A stretch of 64,000 bases of DNA from Gp6-AA40 sp036407095 (GTDB taxonomy: Bacteria; Acidobacteriota; Vicinamibacteria; Vicinamibacterales; UBA2999). The notes beneath the pieces were generated by a model. It made no database searches. It was not told where the DNA came from and saw nothing but the letters and a program-made list of their open reading frames with translations. Made by a program: the position numbers and the translations under genes. Location of the stretch: contig DASWZV010000143.1 in the NCBI GenBank assembly GCA_036407095.1, positions 372,001 to 436,000 of the forward strand, given 5' to 3'. Below, one piece after another: positions 41,368 through 50,095 of this stretch. Position 1 is the first letter of the stretch. Every line of letters begins with the position of its first letter.

Positions 41368-42363
41368 CTAGCGCAGCGTGCCGGTCGTCGTTTCTCTCTT
41401 CAGTCTCGAATTCTGAAGGTCGAGGTCGCCGGCAGACGCCGCTCCGGAGTTGTACCAGCGGCGCGAGGTCACGCGGAGATTGTTCCTGCGCACCTTGATC
41501 TCGAGCGTACGCATGCCGGTCACGCTGGAAGGCTCGAACGCGATCAGATACTGATGCCGGAGTTCCTCGACGAGCCTGAGGATGCCGTTGACAGCGAGGG
41601 TCGGGCTGCCCGCGATGAAGTAGTCGCCTCCGGTCGCTCGCGCCAGGTCCGCAAGCGGGTTGGGAGGCACGGGCAGGTTCCTCTCCTTCGCGTCCGCTTC
41701 CGGCGTGATCGTCTGCGACACCGCGAACACATACACCGGCACGTCGATCGTGCTGGCAATCCACGCGACTTCACCTGGTGTATACGAGCTGCTCGTATCG
41801 GCGCCGTCGGTGAGCACGATCACCGCGCGCCGATTACGCGCACGCTGGGACACCATCGACGATGTGCCGGCGATCGCATCGTACAGAGACGTTTGCCCGA
41901 ACGCCTCCAGCTCGCCGAGGCCGCTGCGGATGTTTTCGAATCGTCTCGTGAAGTCGCGGACCTTCAGCAGGCGCGTATCGAAGCTGAGAAGCGCCGCATC
42001 GTCTTTTTTCTCGTCGAGCGTCGTGAGCACCCAGTTGCAGATGTGACGCGAGGAGTCGAGTGCGGCGCCCACGGCCATGCTGCCGCTGCCATCAACCAGC
42101 AGGGCAACGCTCGCGGGGGCGTTTTCATCAGAGTGGAGTTCGACGATCTTTCGCTGGCGGCCACCGTCGATCACCACGAAGTCCTTCTGTGTGAGCGAGC
42201 GGACCACGCGGCCCTTCTCGTCGCGGACCACGGCGCTGACCGAAACGAGATCGACTCCCGACTTGAATGTGGCAACCGGCTTGTCCTGAGCGGCCACGGG
42301 CAAGGGACACAGGGACACACTGATCAGGAACGCGAGGAGTCGGCTACCGCCGCGAAATTGCAT
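41368..42363 (-). CDS. secreted VWA-domain protein (acidobacterial VWFA-related family)
   Basis: A 331-residue protein with a signal peptide (cleaved after LPVAAQ). A beta domain (30-80, FKSGVDLVSVSAVVRDEKGR, VRSLTQKDFVVIDGG) precedes the VWA domain. The MIDAS is Asp91-Gly-Ser93-Gly-Ser95 (LLVDGSGSM), with Thr in GQTSLYDAI and Asp in LTDGADTSS. This is the layout of the TIGR03436 family, expanded in Acidobacteria. It probably mediates metal-dependent protein binding on the surface. A basic C terminus follows the domain. The glycoside hydrolase starts 39 bases after its stop. Confidence 0.9.
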   Translation of the reverse strand: MQFRGGSRLLAFLISVSLCPLPVAAQDKPVATFKSGVDLVSVSAVVRDEKGRVVRSLTQKDFVVIDGGRQRKIVELHSDENAPASVALLVDGSGSMAVGAALDSSRHICNWVLTTLDEKKDDAALLSFDTRLLKVRDFTRRFENIRSGLGELEAFGQTSLYDAIAGTSSMVSQRARNRRAVIVLTDGADTSSSYTPGEVAWIASTIDVPVYVFAVSQTITPEADAKERNLPVPPNPLADLARATGGDYFIAGSPTLAVNGILRLVEELRHQYLIAFEPSSVTGMRTLEIKVRRNNLRVTSRRWYNSGAASAGDLDLQNSRLKRETTTGTLR

Positions 42364-42525
42364 GTTTTTTCCTTGACTCAGCTGTTGATGAGTGCAGTCC
42401 TCCCTCTTGTGTCGTCACATTCGGGGATGATCTTTAGTGTAACCGGTAGCCTCAACAGAACTTGCACTGAACAAGGGGATGGTCGCGAATGACACGTCCC
42501 TTGCCCCTGAGTTGCTAGACTGTCC

Positions 42526-42581
42526 AGGTTCTGATTCTCGATCCCTGAATCCTGATTCCTGAATCCTGATTCCTGTCCCTG
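42526..42581. repeat. single GATTCCTGAATCC-word arm
   Basis: TTCTGATTCTCGATCC, CTGAATCCTGATTCCTG and AATCCTGATTCCTGTCCC follow each other without an opposite arm. It is the same word family as 32014-32126 and 55759-55864. The rest of 42364-42595 (divergent promoter region) is AT-richer than its surroundings. Confidence 0.55.
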
Positions 42582-42595
42582 GGAGAGCTCAGCGC

Positions 42596-42949
42596 ATGTC
42601 AGCCCGCGCGGTGGTCGAGCGGTTCAACGAGGCATTCAACCGGCACGACGTCGACGCCATCATGGCCCACATGACCGACGACTGCGTGTTCGAGAACACC
42701 CGTCCGTCGCCTGACGGATCGCGGGTCGAGGGACAGGCAGCGGTTCGCTCGTTCTGGATCGACTTCTTTCAGCGCTCCCCTCGGGCGCGGTTCGAGACCG
42801 AGGAGATCTTCGAGGCCGACGATCGCTGCGTGGTCCGCTGGCGATACGAATGGGTGCGCGAGGGCGTCACCGGTCATGTGCGGGGCGTCGATGTGTTTCG
42901 GGTTCGCGACGGCAAGGTCGCTGAGAAGTTTTCCTATGTGAAAGGCTAG
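42596..42949 (+). CDS. SnoaL-like / NTF2-fold protein
   Basis: A 117-residue protein of the nuclear-transport-factor-2 fold. VERFNEAFNRHDVDAIMAHM is the typical first helix pair, followed by TDDCVFENTRPSPDG, RSFWIDFFQRSPRARFETEE and a final sheet ending GVDVFRVRDGKVAEKFSYVKG. Many members are isomerases or binding proteins; catalytic residues are not obvious. The aquaporin gene starts ten bases after its stop. Confidence 0.9.
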   Translation: MSARAVVERFNEAFNRHDVDAIMAHMTDDCVFENTRPSPDGSRVEGQAAVRSFWIDFFQRSPRARFETEEIFEADDRCVVRWRYEWVREGVTGHVRGVDVFRVRDGKVAEKFSYVKG

Positions 42950-42958
42950 GATCCGCGC

Positions 42959-43588
42959 ATGGGCAAATACATCGTCGAATTCATCGGCACCTTCTTTCTG
43001 GTGCTCACGGTCGGCGCGACCGTCATCCATCCTGGAGCCGGGGCTCTGGCGCCAATCGCGATCGGGTCGGCGCTGATGGTCATGGTCTATGCCGGCGGCC
43101 ACGTGTCGGGGGCCCATTACAATCCCGCGGTGACGCTGGCAGTGTATCTGCGCGGCCGCTTCGCGCGGTCGGATGTGCCGGGCTACATGCTGGCGCAGGT
43201 CGTCGGCGCGATCGTGGCCGCCTTCGTCGTCGGCGTGCTCAATGGTCCGTCGGCTCAGGTGACCGCCGGGACGGTGTCGACGGGACGGGCGCTGCTGGCG
43301 GAATTCATCTTCACGTTCGCGCTCGCATGGGTGGTGCTCAACGTCGCCACTGCGAAAGCGACGATCGGCAATTCGTACTACGGCCTTGCGATCGGCTTCA
43401 CGGTGATGGTGGGTGCGTTTGCGAATGGATCGATTCCGGGGAGCGCCTTCAATCCTGCGGTGGCAGTCGGAATCACGATGATGGGGCTGTCGGCAGCGGC
43501 CAACATGTGGATCTTCCTGATCGGCAATTTTGCCGGCGCCGCGCTGGCCGCGTACACGTTCATGACGGTCAATCCGAAAGACCGCTGA
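42959..43588 (+). CDS. MIP/aquaporin family channel
   Basis: A 209-residue channel with six membrane helices and the two half-helices with NPA motifs: Asn55-Pro-Ala57 in GAHYNPAVTL and Asn165-Pro-Ala167 in GSAFNPAVAV. It conducts water or small neutral solutes through the inner membrane. The residue after the second NPA, usually the selectivity-filter Arg (NPAR), is Val168. The short length and missing Arg suggest a wider or different filter. Its 3-prime end overlaps the convergent gene at 43569 by 20 bases. Confidence 0.93.
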   Translation: MGKYIVEFIGTFFLVLTVGATVIHPGAGALAPIAIGSALMVMVYAGGHVSGAHYNPAVTLAVYLRGRFARSDVPGYMLAQVVGAIVAAFVVGVLNGPSAQVTAGTVSTGRALLAEFIFTFALAWVVLNVATAKATIGNSYYGLAIGFTVMVGAFANGSIPGSAFNPAVAVGITMMGLSAAANMWIFLIGNFAGAALAAYTFMTVNPKDR

Positions 43589-44042
43589 AACGACGCGCCT
43601 TCTTCTTGCCTTCCTTCGTCATCGCAAGACGATGATCGCGGGTCATCGTCTTGATGAAACCGACGCGGCGATAGCGCTTCGCTGACCAGTCTTCGTCGAT
43701 GGCGATCATGCGCACCGGCTCGAAGCCCGCCTCGCCGAGCACGTCCCACCCCGAATCGCGGTTGAACTCGCACGTATAGCGCTTCGACGATCCCTTCGGA
43801 TAGGCAAACCACACGATCGCGTCGCCCTGGGCCTTCTTCGCGACACCCTTCGCGATCGCGTCGAGCTCTTTCTGCCTGGTGACAAATGCCAGCGAGAACG
43901 TGACCGACGCGGCGTCGGCGAGACTGCGGTGGACGGTCACACCTTTGAGCGAAGCCAGCTCGGACTCGAAGCTCGCAGGGGCATTGACGACCAGAATCTC
44001 GTCGTGGTCCTTGAGATTCAGCTTTCCGAAGACCGTAGACAT
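43569..44042 (-). CDS. conserved hypothetical protein
   Basis: A 157-residue soluble protein beginning MSTVFGKLNLKDHDEILVVN, with an alpha/beta pattern (VTFSLAFVTRQKELDAIAKG; DAIVWFAYPKGSSKRY; GWDVLGEAGFEPVRMIAIDEDWSA). The ending RRVGFIKTMTRDHRLAMTKEG is strongly basic. I recognise it as a family of small proteins of unknown function (DUF3052-like in feel), but cannot name it with certainty. The ATG is followed by clear coding bias. Overlaps the aquaporin gene by 20 bases. Confidence 0.72.
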   Translation of the reverse strand: MSTVFGKLNLKDHDEILVVNAPASFESELASLKGVTVHRSLADAASVTFSLAFVTRQKELDAIAKGVAKKAQGDAIVWFAYPKGSSKRYTCEFNRDSGWDVLGEAGFEPVRMIAIDEDWSAKRYRRVGFIKTMTRDHRLAMTKEGKKKARRFSGLSD

Positions 44043-44116
44043 GCGTCGCTCCTGTCGGGTACCACGGCCGTGTCGTCAGAGGTGCTACGTGGTGGAATCG
44101 CCATGATCGATTCGAC

Positions 44117-46261
44117 CTACTGGTTGGAAACCTCGAACACGTAGAGGGCGGCTCCAGAGTTCGGCGGCTTGATCTCAGGCGCGATTGTCCGCGGCACGTT
44201 GCGCGGGCTGCCGCCGCCGAGGCCGGTTGTCACGGCGATGTACTGCTTGCCCTCGACTGAGAACGAGACCGGGAATCCCTGCACCGATGTACCGAGCCTC
44301 GTTTCCCACACGATCGCTCCGGTCTTTACATCGAACGCGCGGAAGCGTCGATCGAGATCGCCGACAAACGCGAGACCGCCGGCGGTCGAGAGCACCGAGG
44401 TGAGAAACGGGGCGCGCTGCTGATAGTTCCACTCCTCTTTCATCGTCGACACGTTGTAGGCCGCCAGCTTGCCCACGTTCCCATCCGACCCTGGCATCTC
44501 GAAGAATCGCCGATCGGCGCCCGCACCGCCGCCACCCTCCTGACGATCGATCTTGCGTCCCGACATCTCCATGCACGATTGGCTGAGCGGGATGATCAGC
44601 ACGCCGGTCGGCTGGTGGTAGCTCATCGCCTGCCAGTTGTGTCCGCCTTCGGTGCTCGGGCACGACTGCACCCACTGTTCGACCCGCTGCTCGATGATGT
44701 CGGGCCGATACGCCGGCACACCGTTCTTGGGATCGATTGAATCGAAGATGTTCTGGAAGACCGTTTCGTGATGGCCGAGATAGGCGCCGGTACGGCGATC
44801 GAGTTTCCAGAGGATGCCGGCCTTGCCGATCGTGAACAGCGTCCTCTGATTGTCGACGTCGACGAGCACGCGCTCGAAGACCTCGTCGAGATCGAGCGAT
44901 TCGCCGGGTGCGTGCTGATAGTGCCACACCAGCTTTCCTTCGTCCGGGTCGAGCGCGAGCGTTGAGCTCGTATAGAGGCCTGCGTCCCGCGCCGTCGTCC
45001 CGCGGCTCGCGTGCATCCACGGCTTCGCCTGCGCGGTGCCCCAGTACGTCAGGTTCAGCTCGGGATCGTAGCTGCCCGCGATCCACGTCTCGCCGCCCTT
45101 GCGGAAGTTGTCGGGGAGCTCGCCCCATGTGTCGCCGCCGGGTTCACCGGTTTGCGCAACCGTGTTGAACCTCCACACGAGCTTGCCGGTGGCGACGTCG
45201 TAGGCGCTGATGAAGCAGCGGTCGGGGCCATAGCGATCGCATCCGCCAAGACCGTTGATCGCTTTCCCGTGGATGACGATCGGACCACCGGAGTTTGCGA
45301 ACCCCCTGCTTCGGTTCGCGATCGCTGTCTCCCACAACAGCTGTCCGGTGACGGCGTCGAGCGCCACGAGTCGCGCATCGGTGGTCGCGATCAGCAGCCG
45401 ATCTTCGTAGATTGCGAGGTTGCGCATCGATCCGATGCTGACCGCCTCGCCTGGACCGACTTCCGCCTGCCAGATGAGATCGCCGGTCTTGCCGTTCAGC
45501 GCTTCGACCGTCCCGCCCGTTCCGACGAGATAGATGATGCCGTTGTGCACGAGCGGCATCGGTTGATTGGCGCCGTCCTGATCGTTCATCGCCCAGATCC
45601 AGGCGAGACGGAGGCTGGCGACGTTCGCGCGCGTGATCTGATCGAGCGGGCTGTAGCTCCACGCCTGATACGTACGACGAGCCATCAGCCAGTCGCCCGC
45701 GGGCGGGTTCTTGAGCATCTCCTCGGTCACCGGCACGTAGTTGTCGACGTGCCCGGATACCGTCAGGCCGCGCCTGGGGGCTGGCTTCGCGGCGACGGTC
45801 GCCGGCGGAGGTGGCGGAGGTGCAGGGGCGGCGGGCGGCGGTACGCCGCTCGGCGTTCGGTTCGTCGTGATGAGAAACGCCGAGACGTTGAGCGCGTCGA
45901 CGCCACTGAGCCTCGCTCCCGTCGGCGGCATGGCCGCCTGCACGTACGCGATCAGCTCCTCGGGACTGCGGGTCAGCCAGCGCGATCGGAAGCCAGCGCC
46001 CGAAAGCGAGGGCGCTTCGCCGGCGCCGCGTAGATCCGGCTGGTGACAGCTCGCGCATCGCGCATCGTAGACGACGCGACCAGAGCCAGCCTGCGCCGCG
46101 GTGAGTGGCGTCGAAGGTGTTTGCTGTGCACCGAGGACTATCGTCGCGAGAGCGGCTGCGATTCCCAGTACGAGGACGTCCGCTTTCGCTGCTCGCTTCG
46201 GGGAGACTCGCGGCCGCACTTTCGATTCTCGATCTGCGTCCGCTCGCCCGGTTACTGTCAT
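44117..46261 (-). CDS. cytochrome c / PQQ-type beta-propeller oxidoreductase
   Basis: A 714-residue protein. A hydrophobic segment (27-45) serves as signal or anchor. A cytochrome c domain has heme motif Cys69-Ala-Ser-Cys72-His73 and probable Met111 ligand. A Pro/Ala-rich linker (about 135-165) leads to an eight-bladed propeller with repeated tryptophan-docking motifs (NGKTGDLIWQAEV, DAVTGQLLWETAI, DVATGKLVWRFN, DVKTGAIVWETRL). The GGDTWGELPDN and PELNLTYWGTAQAKPW regions match quinoprotein alcohol dehydrogenases, whose heme is normally at the C terminus; here it is N-terminal. It oxidises an alcohol or sugar in the periplasm. Four-base overlap with the CHRD gene. Confidence 0.88.
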   Translation of the reverse strand: MTVTGRADADRESKVRPRVSPKRAAKADVLVLGIAAALATIVLGAQQTPSTPLTAAQAGSGRVVYDARCASCHQPDLRGAGEAPSLSGAGFRSRWLTRSPEELIAYVQAAMPPTGARLSGVDALNVSAFLITTNRTPSGVPPPAAPAPPPPPPATVAAKPAPRRGLTVSGHVDNYVPVTEEMLKNPPAGDWLMARRTYQAWSYSPLDQITRANVASLRLAWIWAMNDQDGANQPMPLVHNGIIYLVGTGGTVEALNGKTGDLIWQAEVGPGEAVSIGSMRNLAIYEDRLLIATTDARLVALDAVTGQLLWETAIANRSRGFANSGGPIVIHGKAINGLGGCDRYGPDRCFISAYDVATGKLVWRFNTVAQTGEPGGDTWGELPDNFRKGGETWIAGSYDPELNLTYWGTAQAKPWMHASRGTTARDAGLYTSSTLALDPDEGKLVWHYQHAPGESLDLDEVFERVLVDVDNQRTLFTIGKAGILWKLDRRTGAYLGHHETVFQNIFDSIDPKNGVPAYRPDIIEQRVEQWVQSCPSTEGGHNWQAMSYHQPTGVLIIPLSQSCMEMSGRKIDRQEGGGGAGADRRFFEMPGSDGNVGKLAAYNVSTMKEEWNYQQRAPFLTSVLSTAGGLAFVGDLDRRFRAFDVKTGAIVWETRLGTSVQGFPVSFSVEGKQYIAVTTGLGGGSPRNVPRTIAPEIKPPNSGAALYVFEVSNQ

Positions 46262-46707
46262 CGTCGAACCTCTGGTAGAAGCAGCCAGCCCCAGAGATTG
46301 CCGTCCGGTGCTTTCTCGCTCTCTATCTGCACGTAGAAGAAGCCACGCCTCAATGACGTGATTTGCGATTCGTTCAATGCGATCGTGGCGGACATCGAGC
46401 CGGCCGTCGCCGGGTCGACCCGAAGGTCGAAGACCGTCGGTCCGCGCACACCCATGCGCTCGCCGATGTGGACATGGGCGGTAGTGGCTGCCGATTGGAG
46501 GCCCGTAAAGAGGCCGGTCAGCGTCAGCGTCGTTCCGGTCAGCACGCCGTTCAGCGAGCCGGAGCCGGTGATGCGTGTCACCATGTCCGCGCTTATCGGA
46601 ACGGGGGACAGGCGGGCCTTGAAGGTCTGCGACTCCTGGGCGAGCACGCGCGCGACCGCGCCGGCCGCCACGGCCAAGAGTAAGATTGCGGCTAATCGTT
46701 CGCGCAT
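46258..46707 (-). CDS. secreted CHRD domain protein
   Basis: A 149-residue protein with a signal peptide (cleaved after RVLAQ). The CHRD (chordin-like) domain shows FKARLSPVPI, TGSGSLNGVLTGTTLTLTG, THVHIG-like AHVHIGERMGVRGP, LNESQITSLRRGFFYVQIES and NLWGWLLLP. CHRD domains occur in secreted bacterial proteins of unknown binding role. Its stop overlaps the ATG of the quinoprotein gene (ATGA), so the two are co-translated and probably meet in the periplasm. Confidence 0.9.
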   Translation of the reverse strand: MRERLAAILLLAVAAGAVARVLAQESQTFKARLSPVPISADMVTRITGSGSLNGVLTGTTLTLTGLFTGLQSAATTAHVHIGERMGVRGPTVFDLRVDPATAGSMSATIALNESQITSLRRGFFYVQIESEKAPDGNLWGWLLLPEVRR

Positions 46708-46725
46708 GCGAACGAAAATTCTAGT

Positions 46726-46752
46726 GTAGGCCGGGTGCTTTTGGACCCGCCG
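46726..46752. repeat. GTAGGCCGGGTGC hairpin
   Basis: GTAGGCCGGGTGCTTTTGGA continues into CCCGCC. Stem CGGGT against ACCCG. It shares the flanking GTAGG and layout with 38026-38052. It lies in the divergent region between the CHRD and M28 genes. Confidence 0.5.
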
Positions 46753-46765
46753 AACAGAGTCTCAG

Positions 46766-48970
46766 ATGAAACGATTTCTCGTGTTCGTGTGGCTTCTAAT
46801 CCTCTCCCTCGGGGTGTCAGCGCAGACACCGTCCTGGGAGGCGACCTTCCGCGGTCTTGCCGACGCCAGGAACATCGGCGAGTACATGCGGCTCCTGTCG
46901 GCCCGGCCCCATCATCTCGGCTCGCCCTACGGGAAGCAGAACGCCGAGTGGATCCTGGCCCGATTCAAGGAGTGGGGATGGGACGCGCGGATCGAGACCT
47001 ACGATGTCCTTTTCCCGACCCCGAAGGAGCGGGTGGTCGAACTGCTGGAGCCCTCGAAATTCAAGGCTTCTCTCGAGGAACCGCCGCTGACCGTCGATCC
47101 CACATCCTCGCAGAGGAACGAGCAGCTGCCCTCGTTCAACGCGTATTCGGTCGACGGCGACGTCACCGGCCCGCTCGTGTACGTGAACTACGGCCGTCCG
47201 TCGGACTACGAACAGCTCGAACGACTCGGCGTCTCGGTGAAAGGCGCGATCGTCATCGCGCGCTACGGCGCGTCCTGGCGCGGCATCAAACCGAAGGTGG
47301 CCGCCGAGCACGGGGCGGTCGGCTGCCTCATCTATTCGGATCCGCGTGACGACGGCTATTTCGTCGAGGGGGTGTTCCCCGATGGTCCGATGCGGAACCG
47401 GGACGGTGTTCAGCGCGGCAGCGTGATGGACATGCCCACGTATCCCGGCGATCCGTTGACACCCGGTGTCGGCGCGACGGCCACGGCGAAGCGGCTCGAC
47501 CTCAAGGAGGTCACGACGCTCACCAAGATCCCGGTACTGCCGATCTCGTATGGCGACGCGCAACCGCTGCTGGCCGCGATCGGCGGTCCGATCGCGCCGA
47601 CGGACTGGCGGGGCGGGCTGCCGATCACGTATCGGATTGGGCCCGGCCCCGCTCGCGCCCACGTGAAACTCGCGTTCGACTGGAGCCTCAAGCGCGCCTA
47701 CGACGTGATCGCACGCCTCCAGGGATCGACCTACCCGAACGAGTGGATCGTCCGCGGCAACCATCACGATGCCTGGGTCAACGGGGCGCAGGATCCCGTC
47801 AGCGGTGTCTCGGCCGAACTCGAAGAGGCGCGCGCACTCGGCGAGCTCGTGAAGCGCGGCTGGCGCCCGAAGCGTACCATCGTCTACGCCGCGTGGGATG
47901 GCGAGGAGCAAGGGCTGCTCGGCTCGACGGAATGGGTCGAAGACCACGAATCGGAGCTTCGCGACAAGGCGGCGCTGTATATCAACACCGACGGCAACGG
48001 CCGCGGGTTTCTCAGCGTGGGCGGGTCGCATGCGCTCGAGTCGCTCGTGAACGCGGTTGCGCGCGACGTCGAAGATCCGCAGACGAAACAATCGGTGTGG
48101 AAGCGGATGCAGGCGCGCACGATCGTCTATGGCCCTCCCTCCGAGCGGGCGGAGGCGCGCTCGCGGCAGGATCTGCGAATCGGCGCGCTCGGGTCGGGCT
48201 CGGACTACTCGGCGTTCCTGCAGCACACCGGCGTGCCGACGCTCAATGTCGGGTTCAGCGGACTCGACTCGAGTGAAGGCATCTACCACTCGATCTACGA
48301 CGACTACTATCACTTCACGAAGTTCCTCGACACCGACTTCACGTACGGCCGTGCCCTGGCGCAGACCGTCGGGACGCTCGTGATCAAGACCGCTGACGCC
48401 GACGTGCTGCCGTTCCAGTTCACCAACCTCGCCGATACGGTGCAGTCCTACGTCAGGGAACTGCAGGCGCTCCTGAAGGAACAGCAGGACTCGGTGCGCG
48501 AGCGCAACCACCAGGTCGAGGAAGGTGCGTTCGACGCGATCGCCGATCCGAGACGTCCGCAGAAGACGCCCAAGGTTGAAGCCGTGCCACCCGCGATCAA
48601 CTTCGCCCCGCTCGAGAACGCCGCGACCGGTTTGACGCGCGCCGCCGATCGCTTCAAGAAGGCGCTCGACGGGTCACGCGGGAAACTCTCACCCGAGACG
48701 ATCGCGGCCGTGAACGCACGTCTCATTCAAAGCGAGCGGCAGCTGATCGATGCGGACGGATTGCCCAGGAGGCCGTGGTACCGCCATCTGCTCTATGCGC
48801 CCGGGTATTACACCGGCTACGCGGTGAAGACGATCCCCGGTGTGCGTGAGGCGCTGGAGCAGAAGTCGTACGCCGAAGCGGAGCACGAGGTGACGCGGGT
48901 CGCCAACGCGATCGACCGTGAAGCGGCCCTCGTCGACGCTGCCGCCGCAGCGCTCGAGAAGCACAAGTAG
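46766..48970 (+). CDS. secreted M28B peptidase (glutamate carboxypeptidase II-like)
   Basis: A 734-residue protein with a signal peptide (1-20, ending SAQ). Domain order matches GCPII/PSMA: an N-terminal half (LGSPYGKQNAEWILARFKEWGW), a PA domain (about 125-310; KGAIVIARYGASWRGIK), the M28 catalytic core with GNHHDAWVNGAQDPVSG and AAWDGEEQGLLGSTEWVE zinc and base residues, GSGSDYSAFLQHTGVP and YHSIYDDYYHF, and a C-terminal helical dimerisation domain (from about 540). It cleaves C-terminal Glu/Asp-like residues from peptides in eukaryotes; the bacterial substrate is unknown. Confidence 0.93.
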   Translation: MKRFLVFVWLLILSLGVSAQTPSWEATFRGLADARNIGEYMRLLSARPHHLGSPYGKQNAEWILARFKEWGWDARIETYDVLFPTPKERVVELLEPSKFKASLEEPPLTVDPTSSQRNEQLPSFNAYSVDGDVTGPLVYVNYGRPSDYEQLERLGVSVKGAIVIARYGASWRGIKPKVAAEHGAVGCLIYSDPRDDGYFVEGVFPDGPMRNRDGVQRGSVMDMPTYPGDPLTPGVGATATAKRLDLKEVTTLTKIPVLPISYGDAQPLLAAIGGPIAPTDWRGGLPITYRIGPGPARAHVKLAFDWSLKRAYDVIARLQGSTYPNEWIVRGNHHDAWVNGAQDPVSGVSAELEEARALGELVKRGWRPKRTIVYAAWDGEEQGLLGSTEWVEDHESELRDKAALYINTDGNGRGFLSVGGSHALESLVNAVARDVEDPQTKQSVWKRMQARTIVYGPPSERAEARSRQDLRIGALGSGSDYSAFLQHTGVPTLNVGFSGLDSSEGIYHSIYDDYYHFTKFLDTDFTYGRALAQTVGTLVIKTADADVLPFQFTNLADTVQSYVRELQALLKEQQDSVRERNHQVEEGAFDAIADPRRPQKTPKVEAVPPAINFAPLENAATGLTRAADRFKKALDGSRGKLSPETIAAVNARLIQSERQLIDADGLPRRPWYRHLLYAPGYYTGYAVKTIPGVREALEQKSYAEAEHEVTRVANAIDREAALVDAAAAALEKHK

Positions 48971-48981
48971 CGCGGGCGTCG

Positions 48982-49929
48982 CTACTGCTGCGCGTCGCTC
49001 TCGCGTACCGGTTCGGTCGCGTCGCGTGACATCCACGGCGTGAACGGCAGGACCTCGCTCGAGGCCGGCGAGCGCGCGGGTCCGACGCGGACCGAGACGC
49101 CGAGTTCGCTGCGCACGGCGCTCACGCCTTTGAAGACGCCGCGCGTCGGCGGCACGTCCGCGTAGTCGCGCCCGATGGCGACGCGGACATGACGATCTTC
49201 CGCGATCAGATTGTTCGTCGGGTCGAACCCCACCCAGCCGAGATCAGGAAGCCGTGCCTCGACCCATGCGTGGGTCGCGCCGTCCGATGACCGATCGGAA
49301 CTGCCGACCTCGCGGAACAGGTACCCGCTGACATAGCGAGCGGGAATGCCGAGCGGTCGCACGAGCGCGAGGAAGATGTGCGCGAAGTCCTGACAGACCC
49401 CGCGCCGCGCCGCCAGCGCCTTCTCGATCGGGGAATCGACGCGTGTGCTCCGCGGGCTGTACTCGAATCGCGCGTACATCTCACCCATCAGCCACCGTAA
49501 CGTGACGAGCGGATCGTGCCCGCGGTCGAGCCGGATCTCCCGCCGGAACGCGTCGAGTGCTTCGCTCTGGAGAACGAACTGACTCGGCGCGGAGTACTCC
49601 CAGGCCTCGCCGCTCGCGACGAGCGCATCGAGCTGGGCCCATGCGCCGGGTCCGAGACGATGAGGAAGCGTCGTCGACGGCAGGCATTCGACGACGGCGT
49701 CCGCCGTCACGGTGAGTCGCGAATGACGGCCGGGGATGTCGAAGTGGTGCACGGTGTTGCCGTCGTGATCCTGATAGACCATCACCCGCGACGTCGGATT
49801 CGTCACGAGCGCGAAGTGCAGGCAGCGCTGCAGATCGTCGCCGCGCGGCTGCATCCGCGTCTCCATCACGCTTTCAGTGATTGGAGATTCGTAGGTGAAT
49901 CGCGTGACGTGGCGGATGGAGTAGCGCAT
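48982..49929 (-). CDS. transglutaminase-like cysteine peptidase domain protein
   Basis: A 315-residue protein. ATG 49929 begins MRYSIRHVTRFTYESPITES, the standard N-terminal beta domain of this family; upstream codons are repeat DNA. Catalytic triad: Cys179 (RRGVCQDFAH), His220 (ATHAWVEA), Asp236 (GFDPTNN). It is the third gene of an ATP-grasp / alpha-E / transglutaminase operon; such operons, widespread in proteobacteria and acidobacteria, are thought to make or process a peptide or polyglutamate-like product, but the product is not established. A repeat array separates it from the alpha-E gene. Confidence 0.93.
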   Translation of the reverse strand: MRYSIRHVTRFTYESPITESVMETRMQPRGDDLQRCLHFALVTNPTSRVMVYQDHDGNTVHHFDIPGRHSRLTVTADAVVECLPSTTLPHRLGPGAWAQLDALVASGEAWEYSAPSQFVLQSEALDAFRREIRLDRGHDPLVTLRWLMGEMYARFEYSPRSTRVDSPIEKALAARRGVCQDFAHIFLALVRPLGIPARYVSGYLFREVGSSDRSSDGATHAWVEARLPDLGWVGFDPTNNLIAEDRHVRVAIGRDYADVPPTRGVFKGVSAVRSELGVSVRVGPARSPASSEVLPFTPWMSRDATEPVRESDAQQ

Positions 49930-50002
49930 AGCGTGTCGATCGTGTTCAGTCTTCGAGTGGTCCGATGCTCTGGCTCTGGGCAGGTTGCCGAAGGGTGTCA
50001 AC

Positions 50003-50092
50003 TCGCAATGCAGAACGCAAAATGCAGAATGCAGACAATGTCCGCGTTCGGAGGCTTCGGCGTCTGCATTCTGAATTCTCCATTCTGAATTT
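50003..50092. repeat. GCAGAAT-word inverted repeat inside the operon
   Basis: Left GCAATGCAGAACGC and AAAATGCAGAATGCAG (50006-50036); right TCTGCATTCTGAATTCTCC and ATTCTGAATTTCCG (50067-50094). The inner part CCGCGTTCGGA/GGCTTCGGCG adds pairing. It sits between the alpha-E and transglutaminase genes and would be transcribed in their message. Confidence 0.7.
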
Positions 50093-50095
50093 CCG

